Assembly (NCBI RefSeq): GCF_002954615.1
Contig: NZ_MSCJ01000003.1
Coordinates: 620,001-684,000, forward strand
Length of the DNA: 64,000 bases
Direction: 5' to 3'
From: Photobacterium angustum
GTDB taxonomy: Bacteria; Pseudomonadota; Gammaproteobacteria; Enterobacterales; Vibrionaceae
Shown: positions 50,447 to 59,025 of the stretch, piece after piece
Layout: each line of letters opens with the position of its first letter
Numbering within the stretch: the first letter of the stretch is position 1
Notes under the pieces: model-generated
Told to the model about the DNA's origin: nothing
What the model saw: the letters and a program-made list of their open reading frames with translations, nothing else
Database searches by the model: none
Made by a program: the position numbers and the translations under genes

Positions 50447-52261
50447 ATGAGAAAAAAGAATACTAAACAGATTCTGAATCATTACGCAGCATGGAAATAT
50501 GTTGTGTTAATTGTGACAGTTTCAATAATGTTATTAAGTGCTATTCCAACGTGGTATGGCGACAATGCAGCGGTACAAATCAGTAAAAAAGGCGGTGCGA
50601 TGCCAACACCTTTTGAAATTCAAAAGGTGTTAAAAGAGCATGATATTGATCCGCTAAAAATTGAACAAAAGCCTGATAAAACGATTGTTGTATTAAATAG
50701 TACTAAACAACAAACTGATACTAAGGCAGCGTTAAATACACTGATAAAAAATGAAGAACGTTTAACGCTTGCATTAGAGCCAGCAGCTCCAATGTGGCTA
50801 CAAGACATGGGTTTTGAGCCAATAAAGCTAGGCCTTGACCTTCGCGGTGGTGTTCAATTCCTGTTAGATGTTGATGTTAAGCAAGTTTATAAAAACCATG
50901 CTCAGCAATTAATGGATGACTTACGCGTTAATTTCCGCAAGCAAGAGATCCGTGGTGGTCGTGCTGAACTAAAAGGTATGGATCAAGTTATTGTTCGTCT
51001 GCCTAGTGAAGCTGCAAATGATAAAGTTCGCCAGTTTATTCGTGAACAATATCCACAATGGCAAGCTACCAATGGTTCTGCTGATAATCTTCTTCTTACC
51101 CTTAGTGAGAAAGAGAAAACAGATTTACGTAACCTGACCGTTCAACAGAACTTACAAACAATGCGTAGCCGTATTGAAGAGCTTGGTATTACAGAAGCGT
51201 CTGTTCAGCGACAAGGTGAAAACCGTATTCGTATTGAGCTACCTGGTGTTCAAGATCCAGCGGCAGCGAAGAATGTTATTGGTGCAACAGCAAGCCTTGC
51301 TTTCTATGCTGTGAAAGAAGAAGGCACTGGTAGCACAATGATTCTACCTGATAAGAATGGTAACCCTGTTCGTGTTAGTCGTAAGCCTGTACTTACTGGT
51401 GATCACATTGTTGATGCGCGTGCAAGTTTTGGTGAAAACGGTACGCCTGAAGTAAATATTACGCTGGATAGTGCTGGCGGTAAGATCATGTCTGATTTCT
51501 CACGTATGAATGTGGGTAAACCAATGGCGACATCTTACAGTGAATATAGCCGTAATGCGCAAGGTGAGACGGTACAAACTAACAAGATCATCAGTGTTGC
51601 AACAATTCAAACGCAATTAGGTAGTCGTTTCCGTATTACGGGTGCTGGTTCATTAGAAGACGCACAGCAACTTGCTTTACTTCTGCGTGCAGGTTCGCTT
51701 ACTGCGCCTGTAACAATTGTTGAAGAGCGTACTATTGGTCCAACACTGGGTGCTGAGAATATTAAAAATGGTTTTGCCGCTCTAGCATTAGGCTTAGGTG
51801 TAACATTGCTATTTATGGCTGTGTGGTACCGTCGTCTTGGTTGGGTTGCTAACATTGCTCTTCTTACAAATATGATCATGCTATTTGGTCTATTGGCGTT
51901 GATCCCTGGTGCGGTATTAACTTTACCGGGTATTGCTGGTTTAGTATTAACCGTTGGTATGGCGGTAGATACCAACGTACTTATCTTTGAACGTATTCGC
52001 GATATGATCCGTGATGGTCGAAGCTTGGCTCAAGCAATTGACCGTGGTTTTAGCAGTGCATTTGGTACTATTTTCGATGCTAACTTCACAACGATGATCA
52101 CAGCTGTTGTGCTTTACTCTATTGGTAATGGTCCAATTCAAGGTTTCGCATTGACGTTAGGTCTTGGTCTATTAACAAGTATGTTTACTGGTATTTTCGC
52201 TTCTCGAGCCATTATTAACTTGGTTTGGGGTCGTGATTCGCGTCGAGATGTAAGGGTTTAA
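50447..52261 (+). CDS. secD2: SecD2, protein-export membrane protein paralogue
   Basis: A 604-residue SecD from the ATG at 50447 (MRKKNTKQILNHYAAWKYVV). Conserved parts: GLDLRGGVQFLLDVD (D1 motif), the periplasmic P1 domain, GSRFRITGAGSLEDAQQLALLLRAGSL, PTLGAENIKNGFAALALGLG and the helix set with VGMAVDTNVLIFERIRDMIRDG. SecDF uses ion flow to pull preproteins out of the Sec channel. No yajC or tgt is adjacent and a VemP-like gene is upstream, so this is the second SecDF of Vibrionaceae, thought to be proton driven and induced when the sodium-driven pair fails. Confidence 0.92.
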   Translation: MRKKNTKQILNHYAAWKYVVLIVTVSIMLLSAIPTWYGDNAAVQISKKGGAMPTPFEIQKVLKEHDIDPLKIEQKPDKTIVVLNSTKQQTDTKAALNTLIKNEERLTLALEPAAPMWLQDMGFEPIKLGLDLRGGVQFLLDVDVKQVYKNHAQQLMDDLRVNFRKQEIRGGRAELKGMDQVIVRLPSEAANDKVRQFIREQYPQWQATNGSADNLLLTLSEKEKTDLRNLTVQQNLQTMRSRIEELGITEASVQRQGENRIRIELPGVQDPAAAKNVIGATASLAFYAVKEEGTGSTMILPDKNGNPVRVSRKPVLTGDHIVDARASFGENGTPEVNITLDSAGGKIMSDFSRMNVGKPMATSYSEYSRNAQGETVQTNKIISVATIQTQLGSRFRITGAGSLEDAQQLALLLRAGSLTAPVTIVEERTIGPTLGAENIKNGFAALALGLGVTLLFMAVWYRRLGWVANIALLTNMIMLFGLLALIPGAVLTLPGIAGLVLTVGMAVDTNVLIFERIRDMIRDGRSLAQAIDRGFSSAFGTIFDANFTTMITAVVLYSIGNGPIQGFALTLGLGLLTSMFTGIFASRAIINLVWGRDSRRDVRV

Positions 52262-52265
52262 CGCA

Positions 52266-53168
52266 ATGAAAAATTGGATTATTAAAAACTTAACCAAATT
52301 GCGTTATATGACAGGTATTGTCTCTATCGCCTTAATGGTTATCTCTATTACCTTTATCTGTGTAAGAGGTCTTAACTGGGGTTTAGATTTTACTGGCGGT
52401 GTTGTTAGTGAAATTCAAATGGACAGCCAAATCACGAACAGTGAAATTGCGCCATTAATGGATGCAGGCTTTAACCAAGATGTTGTTGTTATTGCCGCAG
52501 ATGAACCGGGCCGTTGGATTTTACGTTATGCAGCGCCAGCTAAAGGCGTTAACTATCCAGAAATTACAAAAGTTCTTGCGCCGCTTCATGCCAATATTCA
52601 GGTGTTAAATACCAGTATTGTTGGTCCTCAAGTTGGTGCTGAGCTTGCCGAGCAGGGTGGTTTAGCACTATTGGTAACAATGCTATGTATTTTAGGTTAC
52701 CTAAGTTACCGCTTTGAGTGGCGTCTTGCTGCAGGTTCATTACTTGCGTTATTACACGACGTTATTCTTGCTGTTGGTTTCTTTGCGATGACGCAAATGG
52801 AATTTAACTTAACAGTACTTGCTGCGATCTTAGCGATCCTAGGTTACTCACTGAATGACTCAATTGTTATTGCTGACCGTATTCGTGAATTATTAATTGC
52901 GAAGCCTAAGCAAGATATTGAAGCGACGAATAATGAAGCGATTGTTGCAACGTTCTCTCGTACTATGGTGACATCTGGTACCACATTAATGACTGTTGGA
53001 TCATTATGGTTATTAGGCGGTTCGTCATTACAAGGGTTCTCTATTGCAATGTTTATCGGTATCTTAACAGGTACTTGGTCTTCAATCTCTGTCGGTACAT
53101 TATTACCAGAGTTTTTAGGCTTAAAACCTGAACATTACCAACCGAAACCAGTAGCTGAAGAGCCTTAA
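52266..53168 (+). CDS. secF2: SecF2, protein-export membrane protein paralogue
   Basis: A 300-residue SecF, starting 4 bases after the secD2 stop. It has six membrane helices, the LNWGLDFTGGVV motif at the first periplasmic entry, STVGPQVG-like NTSIVGPQVGAELAEQG, and GYSLNDSIVIADRIRE in helix 5. It forms the SecDF complex with SecD2 in the inner membrane. A clear terminator follows, so vemP, secD2 and secF2 are one unit. Confidence 0.92.
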   Translation: MKNWIIKNLTKLRYMTGIVSIALMVISITFICVRGLNWGLDFTGGVVSEIQMDSQITNSEIAPLMDAGFNQDVVVIAADEPGRWILRYAAPAKGVNYPEITKVLAPLHANIQVLNTSIVGPQVGAELAEQGGLALLVTMLCILGYLSYRFEWRLAAGSLLALLHDVILAVGFFAMTQMEFNLTVLAAILAILGYSLNDSIVIADRIRELLIAKPKQDIEATNNEAIVATFSRTMVTSGTTLMTVGSLWLLGGSSLQGFSIAMFIGILTGTWSSISVGTLLPEFLGLKPEHYQPKPVAEEP

Positions 53169-53187
53169 TCGGAAATGTAGAGTTGTA

Positions 53188-53226
53188 AAGCTGTCCTTAA
53201 GCGAGTCTTAAGGGCAGCTTTTTTTT
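53188..53226 (+). terminator. Rho-independent terminator of secF2
   Basis: Arms AAGCTGTCCTTAAG and CTTAAGGGCAGCTT with one mismatch, followed by a long T run. Confidence 0.85.
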
Positions 53227-53333
53227 ACGTCAAATGTGATGTTACATGTGAAAATACCAACAATCGATTAACAATTTATTGAATAGTGAGCCAAACTTGA
53301 TTTGCTGAAGTATTATTTAACAGGAGACGTTCA

Positions 53334-53654
53334 ATGAAAAATAATATCACTGTAGTATTTTTCGCACTTATGATGTTCGGTTGTACTCATACTGCTAATA
53401 ACGGAGTTCGTTTCTTACCTGATCAGTATGTCAGTAATGTTCAACACGATAGCATTTATTATTATGGTTACAACCAAGGTTGCAAGTCAGCATTGGCTCA
53501 GAGAGGTAACTCGAATGCTGATTTTAAGAAAGACTCGACATTAGATGGTTCAAACTCTCGTTTTAATATGGGATGGGATGATGGGATGCAAGCGTGTGCT
53601 ACGGGAGAAATGCAAGTTATAGATAATATTAATGCTAAGAATTCACCTATTTAA
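53334..53654 (+). CDS. Small lipoprotein of unknown function
   Basis: A 106-residue lipoprotein (signal MKNNITVVFFALMMFGC, preceded by AGGAGACG). The mature part has two related short segments, YYYGYNQGCKSAL and FNMGWDDGMQACA, each with an N/GW/Y-x-x-G-x-x-x-C plan, so the two Cys may form a disulfide. No family recognised. Confidence 0.7.
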   Translation: MKNNITVVFFALMMFGCTHTANNGVRFLPDQYVSNVQHDSIYYYGYNQGCKSALAQRGNSNADFKKDSTLDGSNSRFNMGWDDGMQACATGEMQVIDNINAKNSPI

Positions 53655-53782
53655 AGTTGTAAATGCTGAAAATTCTAATTAATGGATAATATGAGACCAA
53701 TCTCAAATAACTCTATAAATAATTTGGTAAAAGAATATAGATGTAATAATCTTCTTACAATAAGAGCTAAAAATGTTCAGAT

Positions 53783-53813
53783 AAAAAAAACAGATCAAAT
53801 GATCTGTTTTTTT
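53783..53813. terminator. Bidirectional terminator
   Basis: AAAAAAACAGATCA pairs with TGATCTGTTTTTTT around AA; it serves both converging transcripts. Confidence 0.85.
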
Positions 53814-53872
53814 AGAGTGAATAATAAGAAAGCCTAGCCGTAGTATTTCTTAATCGTTCGTATTTACTTTGT

Positions 53873-54163
53873 TTATGCTGCTTTTGCATCGATAATAGAG
53901 ATAACATCTCCATTATCAAAGTTGATAGTGGTTGCAACGTTGATTTCAGGCAAAAGTAAATAGGCACAATTGGTGCCATCGTCTGCAGTAATTTCAACAA
54001 CAACATTTAGTTGATTTTCTAAAAAATCACTTAAGCTTATTTTATTGCAATCAATATCAGAAATATGCAGTTTTTTATAGCGTCCTTTTGAATCGTGTAC
54101 CCAAGTAGTGAAATTGTGTAATTCACTTTCCATTTGATATATAAAATCTGCCAGATTTCTCAT
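53873..54163 (-). CDS. Small protein of unknown function
   Basis: A 96-residue protein from the ATG at 54163 (AGGAAG lies upstream); a longer frame begins at 54205 without a ribosome binding site. It has no signal peptide; the middle is a beta-rich acidic stretch (VVVEITADDGTNCAYLLLPE). I do not recognise it. Confidence 0.6.
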   Translation of the reverse strand: MRNLADFIYQMESELHNFTTWVHDSKGRYKKLHISDIDCNKISLSDFLENQLNVVVEITADDGTNCAYLLLPEINVATTINFDNGDVISIIDAKAA

Positions 54164-54205
54164 AGAAACTTCCTTTATGTTGATCAATATAAAATATTGA
54201 CTCAC

Positions 54206-54694
54206 ATCTTCATTATGTACAAAAAACTAAATTATGAAACATAGTCCTGAAATTTTTTATAGATAGTGTGATCTGAAATGATATTTAAGGTAATTATTAC
54301 TTCTATCAACAATTTTTATCATAAGATTTATAAAATATAACATAAAATAGTTTCACTTATATTTCAAAAAGGCATTATAAATAAATTGCTATTTGGCTCT
54401 ATATATGTATTTGGTATTTTCAATAAGGGGGTGTTCAGGGTTTTATTATTATGAGGTCTGTTACATGTATTATTTTGTTAATTTAGTATAACGGCAGTAT
54501 AATGCTTTAAAGGCATTTATTGTCAGGTAGTATCTCATTGTATTTATTTTTATGTCTAATAGTTATTATTCCCTGGATCAAGGTGGGTGACCAATTTAGC
54601 GTTTAACTTGATATGATTTGAGAAAACTTGTCTCATTCATGATCGAAATTCGCTATTATGTGTTGGTTTATAATAGTTACTTAATTGGTTAATT
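54206..54694. other. Intergenic region without a supported gene
   Basis: AT-rich spacer of nearly 490 bases between divergent genes. It holds no convincing ORF, strong hairpin or repeat. Confidence 0.45.
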
Positions 54695-55621
54695 ATGTCT
54701 AAAACAGCAGTAAAAGTTATACAAAAAGTTACATGGATAGGCTCAATCGCCAATATTAGCCTCGCATTTATCAAAATTACTATTGGTAAAATGACGGGAA
54801 GTCAGGCACTTATTGCCGATGGTGTACATAGTTTTTCTGATTTAGTAACCGATACTGCAATACTTATTGGCTCTCGTTATTGGACGGCGCCTGCTGATAA
54901 AGAACACCCTTATGGGCATGGGCGCTTTGAAACGTTAACTAATATCTTTATTGGTATATTGCTCGCGCTTGTTGGTATTGGTATAGGCTGGGAATCACTG
55001 ACGTCTATTAGTGAGCAATCACACAGTCAACCAGGTATGTTGGCCTTTGCAGTCGCAGTTATCTCGATTGTTGTCAAAGAAGTCTTGTATCGCTGGACCG
55101 CAGTTAAAGCAAAAGAAATTAACAGTCGAGCATTACATGCCAATGCATGGCATCACCGTTCTGATGCACTTAGCTCTCTTCCTGTCGCTATTGCTGTTAT
55201 TGCTAATTATTTTGTACCTGAACTGCATTATTTAGATCAAATTGCCGCATTAATTGTTACGGCTATGATTTTAAAAGCGGCGGTTGAAATTTTATGGCCT
55301 GCGGTACTTGAAATTACTGAAGCGAAAGCTGACGCTGAAATTGAAAGTAAAATTCAAGCGTATGCAGCAGAAGACAAGGATATCAAAGAAGTGCATGCCA
55401 TTCGTAGTCGTCGTACTGGTAGTACAATTTTGTTAGATTTTCATTTACTTGTCGATCCTGAAATGAGTGTAGACAAAGCGCATACGATTGCAGAAAATTT
55501 TAAAACGCACTTACTTGAAGTGTTAGATGAAGTGGTTGATATCATCATTCACATTGAACCATTTAATTGCAAAGAAAGGGTATTGAATCCTTGCTGCGAT
55601 AACTGTGATAACGATAACTAG
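54695..55621 (+). CDS. Cation diffusion facilitator (CDF) family divalent metal exporter
   Basis: A 308-residue CDF transporter with six helices. The metal site residues are in helix 2 (ALIADGVHSFSDLVTD) and helix 5 (ANAWHHRSDALSS), with the cytosolic domain after residue 210 (EVHAIRSRRTGSTILLDFHLLVD, HIEPF). HHRSD rather than DxxxD in helix 5 suggests zinc or a mix. The Cys-rich tail CCDNCDNDN is unusual for FieF-type proteins and might sense metal. It exports excess metal from the cytosol. Confidence 0.88.
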   Translation: MSKTAVKVIQKVTWIGSIANISLAFIKITIGKMTGSQALIADGVHSFSDLVTDTAILIGSRYWTAPADKEHPYGHGRFETLTNIFIGILLALVGIGIGWESLTSISEQSHSQPGMLAFAVAVISIVVKEVLYRWTAVKAKEINSRALHANAWHHRSDALSSLPVAIAVIANYFVPELHYLDQIAALIVTAMILKAAVEILWPAVLEITEAKADAEIESKIQAYAAEDKDIKEVHAIRSRRTGSTILLDFHLLVDPEMSVDKAHTIAENFKTHLLEVLDEVVDIIIHIEPFNCKERVLNPCCDNCDNDN

Positions 55622-55647
55622 TTAATTTTAAAAGATAAATTTAAAAC

Positions 55648-55690
55648 AAATAAAGAGGTGATGTTGTAGAACATTACTTCTTTATTTTTT
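55648..55690 (+). terminator. Rho-independent terminator of the CDF gene
   Basis: Arms AATAAAGAGGTGATGTT and AACATTACTTCTTTATT (two mismatches) followed by T residues. Confidence 0.75.
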
Positions 55691-55791
55691 ACCAGATGTA
55701 TTATTAGCAAGATTTTGGCACTAGTTACAAACCAGAGAGAAGTATAAAGACTATAGTAATCGTAATTTAGCTGAGATTTATTGGTGACGTT

Positions 55792-56181
55792 ATGCCTTTA
55801 ATATCGATAAAAGCATTACCATTTGATCCACAAATTGAAATAGACAGTGCGTTAAAATCTTTGTCAGAGATAATAGCGCTTCAGTGCCAAATAGATCGTG
55901 AACATATAATGATCACTTGGGAGTGGTTGAGTTATGAGCATTATGTCCATCATGGTGCTGTAGTTGATAAGCAACAACAGGGAAGTCATCCTGTTTTGAT
56001 TGAGTTAATAGCGCCTAATTATTATTCACATGACAATATTAAATTCTTAATGGAATTGATTGCGACGAATATATCTTCAAATTTACCGATTAATAGAAAT
56101 AATATATTTATCAGTTATACACCTGCTTATAGTGAGGGAATATATGATCAAGGCCATGTGGTAAATTGGGAAGATAATTAA
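55792..56181 (+). CDS. Tautomerase-superfamily-like protein
   Basis: A 129-residue protein that starts MPLISIKALPF; Pro at position 2 becomes the N-terminal base after Met removal, as in 4-oxalocrotonate tautomerase and MIF. Two beta-alpha-beta halves are seen (ISIKALPFDPQIEIDSALK; PVLIELIAPNYYSHDNIKF). It may act on a keto-enol substrate, but no pathway gene is near. Confidence 0.6.
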   Translation: MPLISIKALPFDPQIEIDSALKSLSEIIALQCQIDREHIMITWEWLSYEHYVHHGAVVDKQQQGSHPVLIELIAPNYYSHDNIKFLMELIATNISSNLPINRNNIFISYTPAYSEGIYDQGHVVNWEDN

Positions 56182-56228
56182 TAAGCGGCAAATATCTTAA
56201 TTGAATGAAAGAATAAAGCCGCTATTAA
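56178..56228. terminator. Long-loop hairpin between convergent genes
   Basis: Arms ATTAATAAGCGGC and GCCGCTATTAAT, roughly paired with one bulge, surround a loop of about 27 bases. Confidence 0.45.
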
Positions 56229-56231
56229 TGA

Positions 56232-57251
56232 CTAGATAATAACCTTTTTAAGCCATGAATTAATGTCGTACAGCTCGTTTTTATATTTATCCTGCTCTAC
56301 CGTTAATTCTGATATAGCGTTGCTTATAGTGGCTGCATTATATTCAAGACCAAAGAGTGTTTTTTCGACTAGCTCAATAGGTGTTGGATCTAAGCTATCT
56401 GTGAACATTTTTACAGAAATAATATGACCTTTTTTAACATCTAAATGAAGCTCTACGCCTCCCCAAGAAAAACGCTCATCAAGAGAATGCATAAACTGCG
56501 GCGTATTACCAAAATTCCAGTCCCAACTCGCTTGTTGCTGGTATTTTTGTGTAAATCCAGGTAAGTCAGGCAGGCTTTCTGGCGAGATATATTCAATATC
56601 TACATATTCACCGTAGTGGGCAAAAAAAGAGGCTGTAATTGCTTTACATACACTTTCATGGTCTATGTCAGGAAGTAGTTCATTCAAGTTGATAACGCGG
56701 GATCTGACGGATGTGATCCCTTTAGCCTCAAGCTTCTTTTTATCTGGATTTAGGTAATTAGCTAAACGTGTCAGATCTGCACTTAAAAGAAGAGTGCCAT
56801 GATGAAACCCACGATCCATTGTTTCTCTATATGCAGAACCTGAAAACTTACGATCACCATCTCTTGTTGATACAACAAGATCGTTTCTACCTGTTGCTGT
56901 TGCGTCTATTCCAAGCTGTTTTAAAGCTGATAATACGATTTCTGTTGAGATGTTTTTATCATATTTGGGTTTTCCAGCCATAAAAGTGAAATTAGTATTA
57001 CCCAAATCATGAAATACGGCTCCGCCACCACTTTGACGGCGAGCAAGGGTGATCCCATCCTGATCCATTTTCCTTGTGTTACATTCTTTCCAAGGGTTTT
57101 GAGCTCGGCCAATTACAACTGTATCCGCATTGCGCCATAAAAAAAGAACCTGCTGATCGGCTGGCATATTTCGAAAAATAGCGTCTTCAACAGCAAGGTT
57201 AAACCAAGGTTGTGTTGATTGAGAAATAAAAACACGTGTTGTAACGGACAT
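56232..57251 (-). CDS. lplA: Lipoate-protein ligase A
   Basis: A 339-residue lipoate ligase of full length. It carries [20 protein letters not shown] (lipoyl-AMP site), [18 protein letters not shown] near the start and KFSGSAYRE. The C-terminal domain of about 90 residues ([20 protein letters not shown]) is present, as in Escherichia coli LplA. It attaches salvaged lipoate to E2 and H proteins in two ATP-dependent steps. Confidence 0.9.
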   Translation of the reverse strand: MSVTTRVFISQSTQPWFNLAVEDAIFRNMPADQQVLFLWRNADTVVIGRAQNPWKECNTRKMDQDGITLARRQSGGGAVFHDLGNTNFTFMAGKPKYDKNISTEIVLSALKQLGIDATATGRNDLVVSTRDGDRKFSGSAYRETMDRGFHHGTLLLSADLTRLANYLNPDKKKLEAKGITSVRSRVINLNELLPDIDHESVCKAITASFFAHYGEYVDIEYISPESLPDLPGFTQKYQQQASWDWNFGNTPQFMHSLDERFSWGGVELHLDVKKGHIISVKMFTDSLDPTPIELVEKTLFGLEYNAATISNAISELTVEQDKYKNELYDINSWLKKVII

Positions 57252-57681
57252 TTAACAGACCTGATAATGACTAGACAATATAGTAAATTTACAGGCTAAC
57301 GTTATTGAGGTAAAGCAGAGGAAGATTCTGTTTCTATTATACGGGAAGGTACAGTTTGGCTTAAATCGCTAAATGTAACAAAAGTAATAGTTAAAAAAAA
57401 ACCAAATCATATATTATAAACTGGAAGAATATATGATTTGGGAATGATGTTTATGTTTCTCTGTAGAGAATTTTAATGCGTTTTATTGCTTGGAATCAGG
57501 ATAACATTGCAGGTTATCAGAATATATAGCCATTGTTGAAAGGTAAGGTTGATAACATAAGCGTTAATTTTCTAACCTATCCTTGTAAGCGTAGTTAAAG
57601 ATTACTGGCCTGAAAAGCAAATAATTAAAAAGTTGAAATGAGTGCATGGCATGAAACCATGCCTCTGATCGTGATGTAAAT
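57252..57681. other. Intergenic region without a recognised feature
   Basis: AT-rich spacer upstream of lplA. A hairpin GCATGG/CCATGC at about 57643-57662 is the only structure; no T tract follows it. Confidence 0.4.
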
Positions 57682-57798
57682 TTATTGCTGGCTAGTTTGT
57701 GCAGAGGGAGTTGTACTTTCAACCTGTGTAACAACATCATAAGTGATGAAGTAGCCCACAAGTAGAATAAGAGGGAGAAATTTAAACCACTTTTTCAT
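57682..57798 (-). CDS. Small single-pass membrane protein (38 residues)
   Basis: The frame reads MKKWFKFLPLILLVGYFITY and then a polar tail of 18 residues rich in Thr, Ser and Gln. A basic start, one hydrophobic helix and a periplasmic tail are typical of regulatory micro-membrane proteins. The ribosome binding site is weak, so the call rests on composition. Confidence 0.4.
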   Translation of the reverse strand: MKKWFKFLPLILLVGYFITYDVVTQVESTTPSAQTSQQ

Positions 57799-57931
57799 TT
57801 TAATATACCGATAGTAGAGATAGCTTCTCACCATACCATGCAAAAATTTACGATAAAGAGTTATTAATGGAAAGTTAGGTTTCTTATGAAGCTCATATTA
57901 TGACCGTTATTACTCGGCTAATTTTCTATAC

Positions 57932-57960
57932 AAAAAAGCCGAACATTATGTTCGGCTTTG
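57932..57960. terminator. Bidirectional terminator
   Basis: AAAGCCGAACAT pairs with ATGTTCGGCTTT around one base, with A/T flanks on both sides. It serves the MaoC gene on the minus strand. Confidence 0.8.
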
Positions 57961-57980
57961 TGTCTTAATGCTGCTATTTG

Positions 57981-58676
57981 TTAGAAATAGAGGCGGACAA
58001 CTGATTCGGCAACACAACCAGGACGTCGACATCCTTCAATTTCTACTGTAATTTCTTGCACAATTTCCAAGCCACGTTTAATTGGCGTGACGGATTGAAT
58101 TTTAGTACGAGCACGCACATTTACACCTGATTTTACAGGATAAGGAAAGCGCACTTGGTTTAATCCATAATTCACGGTCATTTTTGCTGTAGGAAACTTT
58201 TGATTATTAGGATCGACACTATCCGTTAATACCGATAATAATGACAGCGTTAAAAATCCATGAGCAATGGTTGTTTTAAAAGGTGATTCTGTTTGTGCGC
58301 GCTCTGGATCAGTATGGATCCACTGGTGATCGTCAGTAACATCGGCAAAACTATTAATGCGTGATTGTTCAACAGTTAGCCATTCCCCAACATGAATTTC
58401 TTCACCTAATGTTTCATTTAAGGTATTCATTAGCTTTTCAGCTTCAGGGTGCATCTCAATCTGTTCTGGCTTTTCTACTTCCATTGCATTGCCATTGGCA
58501 ACAGAAACCAAACTATGATCTTTAACCCATGAAGCTATGTGGCTATTGTTTGCTTTGTTTAAGAACTCAACCCAGTAATCTCGGATTGTTGGAGATAGCC
58601 AGTCTTTAAATTCAAACTGGTGATGCGCTAAGACTTCACGCTTACGTTTGATAAAATCGACTACTTTTTCTTTCAT
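57981..58676 (-). CDS. MaoC-like acyl dehydratase
   Basis: A 231-residue protein. The first 80 residues are a charged helical region; from about residue 90 a hot-dog fold follows with the hydratase motif SFADVTDDHQWIHTDPERA and PFKTTIAHGFLTLSLLS. It hydrates 2-enoyl-CoA to (R)-3-hydroxyacyl-CoA, possibly for polyhydroxyalkanoate supply or fatty acid breakdown. It is a lone gene with a palindromic site about 100 bases upstream. Confidence 0.87.
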   Translation of the reverse strand: MKEKVVDFIKRKREVLAHHQFEFKDWLSPTIRDYWVEFLNKANNSHIASWVKDHSLVSVANGNAMEVEKPEQIEMHPEAEKLMNTLNETLGEEIHVGEWLTVEQSRINSFADVTDDHQWIHTDPERAQTESPFKTTIAHGFLTLSLLSVLTDSVDPNNQKFPTAKMTVNYGLNQVRFPYPVKSGVNVRARTKIQSVTPIKRGLEIVQEITVEIEGCRRPGCVAESVVRLYF

Positions 58677-59025
58677 AGAGCATAACCTTCGTTGATATAA
58701 CCCACTGTGTAGGGGGCACGTATTTTAGCGAGATATTACATCCACACAAACTTTTTCGTGCTTCGTGTCGCATAAAACGACTCATCCGATGAGTTGATTT
58801 TAGTTAAATCAATGAAATAGCGCAATGTATTAATGTAAATTCTTGTCTTAAGTTACATGATACTCAAAAATTTTATCACTAAATTAATGACTTAGTGGTA
58901 TGACTATTATGTTAGAAAATATTATATGTCTACTTTTTGTCATAAAAACATCCTTTCACTGTAGTAAAAACTTCATTTTTGTTTGCCAAAGTGTAGCGGT
59001 TTTTTACCTATGTTAAGGATTAACT
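58677..59025. other. Divergent promoter region between the MaoC and choice-of-anchor I genes
   Basis: No gene. It contains the palindrome at 58778 and the ribosome binding site AAGGA at 59015. Otherwise AT-rich. Confidence 0.45.
58778..58796. promoter_or_regulatory. Palindromic operator candidate upstream of the MaoC gene (FadR-like spacing)
   Basis: A 19-base palindrome CGACTCATCCGATGAGTTG, 8 of 9 positions paired around one base. The frame AACT-xx-TC-x-GA-xx-AGT has the layout of FadR sites. It lies 102 bases before the MaoC start. Confidence 0.4.

Noticed and set aside
51607..51975. Minus-strand frame of 122 codons inside secD2
   Set aside because: It lies fully inside a conserved gene and has no start signal or recognisable protein.
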